From Pegoplata infirma (Eukaryota > Arthropoda > Insecta > Diptera > Anthomyiidae), in assembly GCA_963921195.1 (NCBI GenBank), contig OY992536.1:4154001-4218000 (forward strand): 64,000 nt of DNA, read 5' to 3'. Within the stretch, counting starts at the first letter, position 1. Each line of letters begins with the position of its first letter. Both the position numbers and the translations under genes were made by a program. Under the pieces are notes generated by a model. The model did no database searches and had not been told where the DNA came from. It saw only the letters and a list, made by a program, of their open reading frames with translations. Positions 24,281 through 35,564 of this stretch are shown here, piece after piece.

Positions 24281-24820
24281 AAGAGATGGGCACGTGGGTG
24301 ACTTTTGACTCACACTCAGTCACGCTCACGACAGACTTTTTCCAATCACGCACACTCACTCACTAGCATACTTTTTCTACTCTCACTCACAATCACGTGA
24401 GTAAATTTAATACAAATCACACTCACGTGCACGCACAGAAGATTCACTCACACTCACGTTGACTCACACTCACGAAACACTTATTTATACAAAAAAATTA
24501 AAAAAATAAAATTTCAAAAAAACTAAAAATTTTTAGCAAAATTAAAAGTTTCGCCAAATTTTACAAATTTTTTTTTGCTTTTTTCGGGACAAAATTTAAA
24601 TTTTACCCAAATATGAAGGGGAAATAACTCACGCGTAAAAATCGACTCACGCACACTCACTCACGCAAAAATCTAACTCACGCACACTCACTCACGCAGT
24701 TTTTTGTTCCACTCACACTCACTTACAATCACGTGAGTAAATTGAGTTTCAGTCACACTCACGATTGATTATGCGTGAATCACGTGAATCACGCCTAATC
24801 TGCTCATGTGCCCATCTCTA
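24281..24820. mobile_element. TCAC-rich hAT-like MITE, complete
   Basis: 540 bp with ends AAGAGATGGGCACGTG and CATGTGCCCATCTCTA. Flanks TCGCAAGC (24273-24280) and TCCCAAGC (24821-24828) are an 8-bp duplication with one mismatch. The interior is dominated by CACTCACG and TCACACTCACG with a few ATCACGTGAG palindromes. Relatives at 1-299, 500-880 and 30548-30797. Confidence 0.85.
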
Positions 24821-24828
24821 TCCCAAGC

Positions 24829-25230
24829 AAAAATAAAATCATTTGAGGGTTAAAGTCTTTTATTAAAGCAGCTACCAAAGAAGATGATAATTTAATTACT
24901 ATAAAATTTTCGAGGCTAAATTTGTTTCTCAATTTCATATTTTTTATTAATTAAAAAATTCATACTACTTAATACAGCGTTAGTAGTTCAACAAAAACTT
25001 GTGTATGTATGTAGATAGGTACTTGTCTAGAAATATATTTTTTTTTGTATTTTTAGCAAAGTAAATACAATTGTACAATTAAAACTAGATTTCGCTTATA
25101 TGGATTTACATTAGTAGATTTCTAAACAATAGAATATAAATTTAGACAATATATTTTTTAGACACTGAATTACAAAACAAAATTTTAAAGATAAACTTAT
25201 AACAATATCCCTATATCAACCAATATTTAA
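24829..25230. other. AT-rich DNA, nothing recognised
   Basis: Stop-dense in all frames; no repeat termini seen. Confidence 0.4.
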
Positions 25231-25700
25231 ATCTGTTAAAGCCCTTATGACACTACATTTTTTTGTATTGGATTGATATTGACAGCAATGTAAATCACAT
25301 TGGAGCGCGACCCCGGTAATTGTTATCTAATGTGATGAGTATGCCGTCAATTTCAATTTAATACAAAAAAAAGCTAGTGTCATATACCCTTAAGGGGTTA
25401 TGACACTTGCTAGTTTTTGTATTGGATTAATATTGACGAAAAATTGACAAATTCGCTTATGGGAATGTAATGTGTGGAAGAGTACTATATAGAATAAATC
25501 TTAATCTGTCAAATTGAAGTCGGTAATGCTTAATCCAATACACAAACTAGCAAGTGTCATAACCACTTAAATTAAGTCCACATGACACTAGCTTTTTTCG
25601 TATTGATCAATTCCCTTATGTGCGAAGATTTCAACTAAATATAATTTTTCTTAAACTGTCAAATTGGTGCCTGTTATACAGTTCTCTACACAGAAAATAA
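25231..25700. repeat. Cluster of three related MITE copies
   Basis: Three adjacent units share ATGACACT-AGCTTTTT-type ends and a TTGTATTGGATTGATATTGA interior: about 25237-25391, 25393-25563 and 25565-25690 (the last truncated). Ends of units 1 and 2 are inverted (TTATGACACTTGCTAGTTTT / AACTAGCAAGTGTCATAA). Non-coding. Confidence 0.7.
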
Positions 25701-26662
25701 TATCATAAATTTTGTTTTAATTAAAATTTGAATTGTTTTTTAATTAAATATCAATTAAATTTTTAATTAATATAATTAATTATTTAATTAACTAGTACAT
25801 TAGAGTTAATTTTGAAAATTTGATCTGCGGTTATCATGTTTTTTTTAAGAATTTAGGGGAGATAAAAAGAATGCCTGAATTTTTTTTGGAAAAATATTCG
25901 CTCCTTGGGATAGTTCAAAGCATCTGAAATAGCGGATTTTGAGCTGTTTTTTTTTTTTGCAGAGCAAAAACGGGTGAAATAAGATCACGGCTTATATAAA
26001 GTAGATATTGTTGGTGTTTCGAAAAATTTGGAACGGTTTATCACTATTCCCAATTCTATTTCAGAGAAAACAAATTGTATTAGAGAAATTTCTAAATATA
26101 TTTCAGACATTTTTAAATACGTTTTATAAATGTTTTATTTTAATTATATTTCATAAATTTTCATTTAAATTTCAGAAATTTACAATTGTTTCCAGGTTTC
26201 CATTTGTACAAATTGTAATACAAACAAAAATTTCTGAAATACAAATGGAAATTCCTTAAAACCATTTAGCAATTTTTGAAATATAAATGGAAAACTTTGA
26301 AAATCCAATGGAATTTTCTGAAAAGCATTTAGAAATATTTGAAATACAATTGAAAATTTAGAAATACAAAGGGAAATTTTTTAAATACAATTGGAATTTT
26401 ATGAAAAGCATTAAAATTTTTTTTAAAATTTCACTGGAAAATTTTTTATTTCAACCTTTTTTATTTTTAAACAAAAATAACTTGCAAACATTAAAAAATT
26501 ACTCAAAATAAAATTTTAAAAATTTTTTTACTAATTTTTTTATATGTTAAAATTTACCACTTCCAAAAATGATTTGCACTCAAATTTATGGATATGGATA
26601 TTTTACTTGTTTTGCATTCAGTTGGGATTTCTTTGAATATCTTTTAAAGCAATCAAATTACA
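25701..26662. repeat. AT-rich repeats
   Basis: 25795-25990 is a copy of the repeat at 37035-37230 (shared TTGAAAATTTGATCTGC, ATTCGCTCCTTGGG and GCAGAGCAAAAACGG). 26080-26450 is a degenerate tandem of AATTTCTGAAATACAAATGG-like units. The frame at 26008-26259 is a translation of that tandem. Confidence 0.5.
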
Positions 26663-26665
26663 CTT

Positions 26666-27245
26666 AAACAAGTGAGAGTGTTAAATTCGGCTGTGCCGAA
26701 TTTTTTATACCCTCCAAAATGTAAACAAAAAAAATTGACAGGGGCGTTTCTTTTTTTTTTTTGGGGGGGGGGGGGGGGGGGTAAATGGGGTCAGTGGGGC
26801 ACGTTGAGATCATATACCAAATATAAAGATAATATAACAAAGATAAATATACCAAATGTTTCATTTATTTAACAAAAATACAAAAAAACATGTAAAAACT
26901 TTTATTTTTTAGAGGTTGGTTTAGTTCTTTAAGGGGGAACTTTTTTCCCCCTGGTCCGATTTGTCCAATTTCCGAACTTAACCTGCCTAGGAACATAAGA
27001 CATATTTGTGCCAAACTTGAGGTTCCTAGCTCTTATATTTTGGACTGTATCGTGTTAACTACAGACGGACGGACGGACGGACAGACGGACGGACGGACGG
27101 ACGGACGGACATCGCTAGAATGTCTTAGAATCGATCACTGATCAATAATATATATACTTTATGGGGTCCCCGACCGATATTTCGATGCGTTACACACGGA
27201 ATGACAAAGTGAGTATACCCCCATACTGTAGTTGGAGGGTATAAA
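26666..27245 (+). mobile_element. mini-me/DINE-like repeat, variant C, with G19 tract
   Basis: Starts AAACAAGTGAGAGTGTTAAA followed by the hairpin TTCGGCTGTGCCGAA and ATACCCTCC. It includes a run of 12 T then 19 G (26751-26781) and a long (GGAC)n/(GTCY)n tract at 27065-27110, then ATCGCTAGAATGTCTTAGAA, and ends AGTTGGAGGGTATAAAA. Relatives at 59816-60300 and 31384-31810. Confidence 0.75.
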
Positions 27246-27583
27246 AACTGCTTTTAAAAGGTAGTTTCAAAAAAACCGGGGTTTGACAGTCAAAAACCCG
27301 ATCTAACCGGTTTTCGAATAGTTAAGAAAAAAATCAACCGTTGCAATCCACAAAAAACCGATGTAAACCGGTTTCAAAACCCCGGTCTAATCACCCTAAT
27401 ATGTACATATGGTGCGTTCATAAAATTCCACTGTTAAATGTAGACAAATACGAGTTGTTCATAATAATAAGTTTATATGAATATCACTTTTATATTTTGT
27501 TTGATAATTTTTTTTCACGAAAAACAATCAATAAAAATGTGTGTTTAACTAAAAAAATACATATTGAATAAATATTCCAATAC
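27246..27583. repeat. Small fold-back and AT-rich DNA
   Basis: Around 27275-27392, ACCGGGGTTTGACAG and CGGTTTCAAAACCCCGGT form inverted ends with internal AACCGGTTT copies. The remainder has no features; the frame at 27341-27571 is not convincing. Confidence 0.45.
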
Positions 27584-27591
27584 TTCTAAAG

Positions 27592-28757
27592 CAATGATTC
27601 CCAACCTTTCTTGGGCCATGCCCCACTTTTAAGTTAAAAAAACTAAAATGTCCCCCCTACACCTCAAGAAAAATGTGTAAATTTTTCAAATTTGTTTTAA
27701 AATTCAAAATTTACTTGTAGTTAAGCAAACTTTTTGTTAAAATCATCTTTTAAACAAAGTTTTTAGCAAAAGTTTTCAACAACCAATAATTTAACTGAAA
27801 TAATTATTTTTTTAGTTTTTTAACAAAAAAAAAAACTTAAAAATTTGCTCGTTGTCCCTCCTGAAGCATTAAAATTTCCCCCCAGTGCACAGTGCCACAT
27901 TTGGCCAATCTAGGACGACAAAAATCCAATTTTAATTATATTGACTTGAAATGCGGTATAAATGTTCGTTTTGACTTCGAAAATAACATTATGAAAAATG
28001 TGGGAGGCCGGTTAAGGGCCACGCCCACTTATTTTAAAATTTGTAATTTTGGTTATAATTTCTTTAAATTTGGTATATATACTCTCAATGACTAATAATA
28101 TCACAAAAAAACGGGGCGGTCAGACAACTGCCACGCCCACTTTTTTAAAAAATGTTTAAAAAATATGTAAATAAAAGGTTTACATATCGCCCCACTGTAG
28201 TCGGCGTCGCAGACGGTCGCAAAAGTTAGCCGTTGAAATAAGTACTATAGATATTGGTCAATATATCTGAAAAAGTCCGACGACCAATACGGACCAAACA
28301 CAAAAGTTCTATTCCATCAAAAAAAATAAATATATAATTTTCTTTTCAAAAATTTGTATTTTGTTAAAAATTTAATAAAAAATAGAAAAATTTTTTAAAA
28401 AAAAAAAGAAAAGACATGACTTAAAGCATTTAAATATTCTTTAAAATTACCAAAAAAGAGTGGATAAATATCTCTTTTTGTTCAAAAGTTACAACAGTTT
28501 AAACTCGACTTAATTTATGCGAAATGATGTGCACTAGTTACAGGATTTTACAAGATGCAACTTTATGCACCCACCTGTTAGTAACGAACAGAATTATCGA
28601 TCTTATATGATTATTTCCGTGCTATTAGGAATGTTCTATAATACATACAAACATATCATGAAAATCGGGGAACTTTTTTTTTTTGATTTTTGTCGTGCTA
28701 GATTGGCCAAATGTGGCACTGTGCAGTGGGGCGGGAATCAAAGGTTGGGAACCATTG
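27592..28757. mobile_element. hAT-like fold-back element
   Basis: 1166 bp with ends CAATGATTCCCAACCTTTC and the reverse complement of CAATGGTTCCCAACCTTTG, a typical hAT terminus. The duplication TTCTAAAG/TTCTAAAC (27584-27591, 28758-28765) has one mismatch. Internal arms GTGCCACATTTGGCCAATCT near 27891 and its reverse complement near 28693-28717. Open frames inside are not recognisable as transposase. Confidence 0.85.
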
Positions 28758-28798
28758 TTCTAAACACTAATAAAAACAACCGAGAGTGTTAAATTCTG

Positions 28799-29655
28799 CA
28801 CAGAAAAAAATATGGAGGAAACAAATTTGAGTAATCACTTGTTTAAATTTAAAAACAAAAATTGAGTAATTTTTTAATTGACGCAATTAAAAATTTACTT
28901 AAAAATTTTAAAAACAATTTAAGTAAATAATTTAATAAAAATTTAATAGTTTTTTTAATTTTTTTTTTAACTCTCATAGTTTTTTTAATTCTCGTTTAGT
29001 TTATAGTTTTTTGTGTAGGTTAGATTGTAAGTGGCTGCTGACGTTTTACGTCAACACACGTAGACTCGGAGGTCCATTGTGATACCACGGGACCGTAATA
29101 GGTTTCCCTACTAGTCCCTGTCGTTAAACCAGTTTGAGCTTCTTATGAAACTCCATAGATGTTAAATTTTGACATCCGACAAATCAGAAAGATCGTACAG
29201 CTCCCTATATCCCAGTGAAGCAAGTCTCTGACCAGAAAGTGCCGGGCAATGGCAAATAAAGTGTTCGATAGTTTCCAACTCCTCTTCATCCATGCAACTT
29301 CGGCAAAAGTCATTCGACGGCACATTTAACCGCTTTAACCGTTTTTTGTGTATGTATATGAAAGTTTGTAATCGTCTTTATAAAAGTTTCCTATATTTTT
29401 GAGACATGTTTGGTAAAGTTTGAAAAAACAAGTTTTGTAAAAAAATTTAAAACTTTTAAACTTAAAAAAAAATAGATAAATTTTGAGTAAATTTTTAATA
29501 GTGTCAATTGAAAACTAATTTTTTTTTCAAACATTTAATAAATTTTTATTAAAAATTTACTCAATACTATTAAATCGTTTACTGGTGCAAAATTGAGTAA
29601 TTTTTTACTCAATAGTATTAAAAATTTACTCAAATATTTTTTTTTCTGTGTGTTG
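28799..29655. mobile_element. Fold-back element inserted in a mini-me-like hairpin
   Basis: Ends CACAGAAAAAAATAT and AATATTTTTTTTTCTGTG; arms of A/T-rich TTGAGTAA and AAAAATTTACT repeats pair across 28820-29000 and 29460-29640. It splits a mini-me-like terminus: GAGAGTGTTAAATTC lies left and GTGCCGAATC right. Its core holds the retrotransposon fragment at 29030-29335. Confidence 0.65.
29030..29335 (-). pseudogene. 3' end of a non-LTR retrotransposon ORF2 (dead fragment)
   Basis: On the minus strand one frame reads LNVPSNDFCRSCMDEEELET, followed by a Cys/His run (IEHFICHCPALSGQR) and a stop. This is like the C-terminal CCHC-type end of Jockey/CR1-clade reverse transcriptase proteins, which commonly read CRSCxDEEExETxxHxLCxCPAL. 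A shifted remnant (SFIRSSNWF-like) follows. Only the last 60-80 codons and the 3' untranslated part survive. The ATG-started 60-codon frame here is out of frame with the conserved peptide. Confidence 0.7.
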
Positions 29656-29702
29656 TGCCGAATCTTCAATACCCTCTAAAACGTTGAAAATTTAAAATAA
29701 AA

Positions 29703-30050
29703 AAAGTAAAAAAGGTAAATTCGACCTTGCCGAATGTATTAATACCCTCCACAATGTGGAGGGTATTTGCAAAAAAAAAAAATTTTGAACAAAAAAAAAC
29801 CGCAAAAAAAAAATTTTGTTAAAAAAAATTTGGCGAATTTTTTTTTTTTAAATAACTTTTGAATAACAAACTACTTACGGCAACAACCAGTAAATATAAA
29901 AATTCATATCTGTTTAATACTTTGGCCGTGATCACCATTTTCACAGACGGACGGACATCGCTAGAATGTCTTAAAATCGATCACTGATCAATAATATATA
30001 TACATTATAGGGTCTTAGACCGATATTTCGATGAGTTTCAAACTTATATA
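29703..30050 (+). mobile_element. mini-me/DINE-like repeat, left part (split by 30051-31349)
   Basis: Starts AAAAGTAAAAAAGGTAAATT with TTCGACCTTGCCGAA, has CACAGACGGACGGACATCGC near 29941 and the TTTCGATGAG block, and breaks at ACTTATATA. The sequence resumes at 31350 with TATACCCTCTATTACTAAGT, so the insertion was into the family's TATATA stretch. Confidence 0.75.
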
Positions 30051-31349
30051 TGAGGCATTCCACACCAAATGTTCAGCAAAAAAAAAGTTGTGTCGTGTCA
30101 ATATGAAATCATTTGCAAAGTATTCGCTCTTAGGGTACTATTAAATAACAAAAATAAAATTTAAGTTTTTTCAAAAAGTGGGCCTTTTTCAAGCGTGGTC
30201 AAAAATTGAAAATATGTAACTTTTTTGCCTGAACATCTTTATTTCAATATTTCTGCAAATTAAATGAAACACAGTAAATTCCTTAAGACAAAAGTTTTTT
30301 ATAGGTATAGGTAAATTTAAACTTAAAACTTTATTTAACAAAAAACACGCCGCAATTTTATTTTTTTTTTTTAATTTTTTAAAAAAAAGTTAAAGTGCTT
30401 TTCTATCTGTTCTGAAATTTTCAGAGATGTGTTTTGCCTTGTTTTCGAGAAATCAAATGTCAAAGATTGCAATACGCTAATTTTATACAATAATGGTGTA
30501 TAAAACGTGTGCGTATGAGTAATATCAATACTTAAAAAATATTTTAAGAGGAGATGGGAGCGTGAGTGAGTTTTTAACAACGATTATCCACGCTCATGAA
30601 AGAAAAAATTTAGTCACGCACGATATTTTATTTTGCTCACGCTCATTCACGCACACGTGAGTAGAAAAAAATAAGTCACGGTCACGATGTTCGCGTGAGC
30701 GTGAGTAAAATAAAATATCGTGCTTGAATAATTTTTTTTCTTTCATTAGCGTGCGTGATCGTAAATAAAAACTCACTCACGCTCCCATCGCCTCTTAAAA
30801 TATTTTTTAAGTATTGATATTACTCATACGCACACGTTCTATACACCATTATTGTATAAAATTAGCGTATTGCAATTCTTGACATTTGATTTCTCAAAAA
30901 CAAGGTAAAACACATCTCTGAAAATTTCAGAACAGATAGAAAAGCACTTTCACTTTTTTTTTAAAAGATTAAAAAAAAAATAAAATTGCGGCGTGTTTTT
31001 TGATAAATAAAGTTTAAGTTTAAATTTAAAAAATTCAGAACTTCTTCTGAAAATTTTCCAATTTTTATTTTTTTAATCGATAGCCCATACAAAAATCTGT
31101 AAAAAACGATTGTCCTTAAGACTTTACTGTGTTTCATTTAATTTGCATAAATATTAAAATAAAGATGCTCAGGCAAAAAAGTTAGATATTTTCAATATTT
31201 GACCACGCCTACAAGGCCCACTTTTTGAAAAAACTTAAATTTTATTTTTGATATTTAATAGTACCCTAAGAGCGAATACTTTGCAAATGATATCCCATTG
31301 AAACCACTATGGTTTTTCTTTTGTGGAACAGTTGGTGTAGAATGCCTCA
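30051..31349. mobile_element. 1.3-kb fold-back element inside a mini-me-like repeat
   Basis: Starts TGAGGCATTCCACACC and ends GGTGTAGAATGCCTCA. The arms pair over most of their length (for example GTATTCGCTCTTAGGGTACT near 30120 with AGTACCCTAAGAGCGAATAC near 31261). Comparison with the intact repeat at 11190 supports a TA duplication. The centre, about 30548-30797, is a TCAC-rich palindrome with the terminus GAGATGGGAGCGTGAG. Short frames inside are arm shadows. Confidence 0.8.
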
Positions 31350-31810
31350 TATACCCTCTATTACTAAGTGGAGGGTATAAAAACAAATTTTTAAGGTTTG
31401 GTGGGTGGGGGTAGCGGGCAACGATTGGACACATCTCTCACGATAAATTATTAAAAACTCATTTATTTGTTCACTTTAGCAATGCAGTTTTTTATTATTT
31501 AAATTATTTTTTTATCCACTCCCACAAAAGGGGCGGGTTAAAAAAATGGCTAATCCTCCGAGCAAATAAAAATGTTTAATTTGTTTAACAAAAAAGCATA
31601 GCGTTTTTTAGAGGTTAGTTTAGGTTTTTCAACGGGATTTTGGTCCTCTTTTTGCCTCTTAAGAGCTTAACCGGCCTATGAACACCAGACATGTGCCTAA
31701 TTTCGAAAGTCTAGCTCTTTTGGTTTGTACTGCAGCGTTGTTTTTTTAGATGGTCATTGATAAAATGTATTAAACTCGATCAAGGATCAATAATAAATAT
31801 ACTTAATTAC
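31350..31810. mobile_element. mini-me-like remnants
   Basis: 31350-31383 is the remaining end of the split repeat. 31384-31810 is a decayed variant C copy (TTTTAGAGGTTAGTTTAGG, then AAACTCGATCAAGGATCAAT and AATATACTT) whose (GTCY)n tract is gone. Confidence 0.55.
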
Positions 31811-32570
31811 AGTGACTCGCAGCTTATTTCGTGTTATCAGTTAACAATCCATTTAAGACAAAGTTTACAATAATACATCTAATTATTATAAAACTAGTAT
31901 TTTTGTTAAAAGTGCTGTATAGGTAATTTATCGAGCTTTAATTTTACCTTAATGGCGTCCAGATTGAGTCAATATTAAACGTGCTACGAGGGTCGAAATG
32001 GAAATTGAAATTATTGAAAGACGTTTTTTAGAAAATTTATTAAAAATACTTTTAGGTCGATTTTTCCCAAGCTCAAACATTAAAAATTTTCAAAATAGTC
32101 CAATAGTACATATTTATTCATCAAATAATTTTTCCAATGACCCAAACAAAAACCAAAATTTTTAAAATGCAGTCAAAGAAATCGGAATTTTTTTACCTCC
32201 AATTCTTTTGACCAACAATTTTTTTCTTAAAAAATTTTAATTGTTGGACAGGTCTGTTGCAATAATTTTGACATCCATAAATTTCTTAATTTAATTTAGC
32301 GTCGTTTTGAATAGTTTTGTAAAATATTACACATTTTCGATGAAATATTGATAAAATTAGTTTATTAAATGCAATTTAGCTTGAAAGCAACACAAAAACA
32401 TTTATCTTTTTAATTAATACCAAAGAGAGCCATTAACAATAAGAGAATCATTCACAATGTATGCAAGTTAATTTTTAACTTCTAGAATTTTGAGCGTTAA
32501 CACTAATGTGAACTTTGTATGGTAGAACACTGATAATTATGCCAACAAAAAAGGCCTATTGTTGTTATTA
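31811..32570. repeat. Tc1-type fold-back arm fragment and AT-rich DNA
   Basis: 31840-32260 matches the left arm of the 15882-22745 element in order (TTATAAAACTAGTATTTTTG, GTGCTGTATAGGTAATTTAT, ATGGCGTCCAGATTGAG). 32261-32570 has no recognised feature. Confidence 0.6.
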
Positions 32571-33640
32571 CACTCAGAAAATTATTGCAGTTACTACATG
32601 ACGGTCGTTTGTGTAGTAAGTAGTAGCTGTTGTTTTTAACTACAATTTCGGTCGTTTTTGTATGAAAAAATCTCAAACAACTTTTTTTGTAGTAGTTTCA
32701 AAAAATAATTACAAAAAATATACTACACTGTAGCAATAGTTGATTTATGTAGTTGTTTTTAGTTTTTTTTCTAAAACTCGTTTTTTTCTAGAAATTTTTA
32801 TTGGAAACGAATGTGTCGAGCGAGTTGGTAGTGCGGGATGCGGAAGGAATTATTTTTATACCAAATAAATAATATCTAAATAAATTAAATTACAATTTAT
32901 TAAATTTAATTATAACAAAAAATATGTTTTTGGAAAAATATTCTTGAGCGAAAGAAAATAAGTGGATAAATGAGATAACAAGTGTGTATAATATAGCGCT
33001 CACATAAGCGTGCGTAAAAACCAATCGGAAAAAAACAAAATAAAATGTGTGCAGTGTTTTGTTTTCTTATGAGCGCGCCATCTTTCTTTTCTTTGTATAC
33101 ACAACAGAGCAGGTACATACTTTTTTGAAACATTTCAAATTAATTCTTTTTTTTATAAATCAATTCTACCAAAGCATTTCTTTTTTTTTTATTCCAGACA
33201 AATTTTGATCAGAAGCGGTGGAAATTTGAAACAAACTATTAAAAAAACAAAGGTAAATACAATCAATTTATTTTGTTTAACATTTTATTAATATAATTTT
33301 TTTCTTCTATAATTCCAGATAAATACATCAAAAAATTGTCATCATGTCGAAATTCTATACAACCAACTGAAATGTATTGCTTTTTAAATAAATAAATATC
33401 AATCATTTAAAAGTTTAAGAAATTTTTTAAATAAAATTTCAGGCAATTGTAGAAAAAACAACTGTATTAAACAGTTTTGTAGTAGTTTTTACTACATTTT
33501 GTAGTTGAAAATCAATAGTTAAAAACAACAACATGTGCAGTTGTTTTTACCGTTTATGTAGTGGACGCCTTTTCAACGACAAAATGTAGTCAAAACAACT
33601 GTCTTTTGTAGTAGATTTTACCGACATACTTTTTTGAGTG
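32571..33640. mobile_element. CACTC-family element, copy with splice-like internal exons
   Basis: 1070 bp from CACTCAGAAAATTATTGCAG to TACTTTTTTGAGTG, flanked by TA. Subterminal GTAGT/ACTAC repeats. The middle contains ordered splice-like signals: AGAGCAG|GTACAT near 33108-33120, TTTATTCCAG| near 33188-33198 with CAAAG|GTAAAT near 33248-33257, and TATAATTCCAG| near 33309-33319, after which a 9-codon frame MSKFYTTN follows at 33344. The 75-codon antisense frame at 32906-33133 has a counterpart in the second copy. It may be a captured gene fragment. Confidence 0.7.
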
Positions 33641-33802
33641 TACAAGTAATGCAAACTTTTTATATCTAAAAAGAGCGCTTAATAACTTTTTACGAGTTAA
33701 TGCTACATTTTAATTTTGTTTAACAAGCTTTAACTTTTTTATTTCCGACAATCGAAATATTAAATAAAAAAATATCAAATTCTAAAGTGTGAACCCCTCT
33801 TA

Positions 33803-33942
33803 TACCCTATTCACACGTACAGTTTTAAATCGTTTTTAGCAGCAATACTTTTAGCACTTTCTTTATTTTTTACAGTATATTGACAGAAAATGCTAAAAAT
33901 AATTGCTAAAAACGGTTTAAAACTGTAAATGTGAATAGGGTA
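33803..33942. mobile_element. Short palindromic MITE with TTA duplication
   Basis: 140 bp with ends TACCCTATTCACACGTACAG and a matching reverse complement ending GTGAATAGGGTA, flanked by TTA at 33800-33802 and 33943-33945, as in Harbinger-type insertion. Non-coding. Confidence 0.85.
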
Positions 33943-33973
33943 TTAATTATTCAATTTAAAATTCATTAAACCA

Positions 33974-34941
33974 CACTCAGAAAATTATTGCAGTTACTAC
34001 ATGACGGTCGTTTGTGTAGTAAGTAGTAGCTGTTGTTTTTAACTACAATTTCGGTCGTTTTTGTATGAAAAAATCTCAAACAACTTTTTTTTGTAGTAGT
34101 TTCAAAAAATAACTACAAAAAATATACTACACTGTAGCAATAGTTGATTTATGTAGTTGTTTTTGTTTTTTTCTAAAACTCGTTTTTTTCTAGTAATTTT
34201 TATTGCAAACGAATGTGTCGACCGAGTTGGTTGTGCGGGATGCGGAAGGAATTATTTTTATACCAAATAAATAATATCTAAATAAATTAAATTACAATTT
34301 ATTAAATTTAATTATAACAAAAAATATGTTTTTGGAAAAATATTCTTGAACGAAAGAAAATAAGTGGATAAATGAGATAACAATTGTGTATAATATAGCG
34401 CTCACATAAGCGTGCGTAAAAACCAATCGGAAAAAAAAACAAAATAAAATGTGTGCAGTGTTTTGTTTTCTTATGAGCGTGCCATCTTTCTTTTCTTTGT
34501 ATACACAACAGAACAGGTACATACTTTTTTGAAACATTCCAAATTAATTATTTTTTCAATTCAATTTATTTTGTTTAACATTTTATTAATGTAATTTTTT
34601 TCTTCTATAATTCCAGATAAATACATAAAAAAATTGTCATCATGTCGAAATTCTATACAACCAACTGAAATGTATTGCTTTTTAAAAAAAAATAAATATC
34701 AATCATTTAAACGTTTAAGAAATTTTTTAAATAAAATTTCAGGCAATTGTAGAAAAAACAACTGTATTAAACAGTTTTGTAGTAGTTTTTACTACATTTT
34801 GTAGTTGAAAATCAATAGTTAAAAACAACAACATGTTCAGTTGTTTTTACCGTAATATGTAGTGGACGCCTTTTCAACGACAAAATGTAGTCAAAACAAC
34901 TGTCTTTTGTAGTAGATTTTACCGACATACTTTTTTGAGTG
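33974..34941. mobile_element. CACTC-family element, second near-identical copy
   Basis: 968 bp, collinear with 32571-33640 at very high identity, but lacking about 100 bp that include the second splice-like exon. Flanked by CA instead of TA. Frames at 34292-34537 and 34308-34508 on the minus strand correspond to the one in copy 1, with small indels. Confidence 0.75.
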
Positions 34942-35520
34942 CATTGTGACTAAAACAAAAAAAAAAGAATAAAATATATTTACACTATTTACATCTTTTT
35001 CGCAATTTCAATGAGCTTTAGTCAGAATAATCACGATTCTGAAAATTTTGGGTCAAATGGGATCACGCTTTCTTTGTAATAATGTCGTTTGTCGACCAAA
35101 GTCGCATACAGTCCAAAAATAGGGAAAGAGACGTACCATATAAAACTACCATATAAAAATTTTGTTTTTTTTAAATTTTATTTTGCTAAAAGTTTTACAA
35201 AGGGAATTTCACACGTTAACCACTCATATCTAGTATTTCCCAGTGTAGGGGGGGGGGACATAGTCACAACAAATCCGATAAAAAAATACTTAAATATACA
35301 TTCCTTCACTTTTGTATATTTACATACATAAAACATTTGTTTTTTATTTTTTTTATAAAAATATCGAGACAAAACTGATAACCCAAAAAGATATTATATA
35401 TTGAATTAAGTTATTATGCTAGATAAGAAAAATTTAATGAAAATCGTATAAAATGATTTGTTTTAAGAACACCATGTGAATTCTCCAATTATATATGTAT
35501 AATATAAATTTTTTAACTTA
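34942..35520. other. AT-rich DNA, possible intron of the exon at 35522
   Basis: Contains a run of nine G near 35250 and no repeat terminus I recognise. The overlapping frames at 35089-35331 and 35178-35372 show no domain. If the exon at 35522-35564 is real, this is the start of its intron. Confidence 0.3.
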
Positions 35521-35521
35521 C

Positions 35522-35564
35522 CTAATTTGCCCATTAAATCTTCTAACACATAATCCACAGCCAT
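35522..35564 (-). CDS. Possible isolated first coding exon, MAVDYVLEDLMGKL(G)
   Basis: On the minus strand an ATG preceded by AAACTTAAAG opens MAVDYVLEDLMGKL and meets a consensus donor, TTAG|GTAAGT, at phase 1. The peptide is not low-complexity, unlike most frames around it, and the DNA upstream (to about 36150) looks non-repetitive, with mixed composition such as CGAACGGAACCGAGCCG. Short first exons of this form, ending before a Gly, occur in some dipteran SLC22-type transporters, but that comparison is weak. No following exon is visible in 34.9-35.5 kb, so the rest would lie across a long, repeat-filled intron or off the window. Confidence 0.35.

Noticed and set aside
26664..26872. Opposed 66-codon frames with poly-Pro and poly-Gly
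   Set aside because: Produced by the G19 tract in a mobile repeat.
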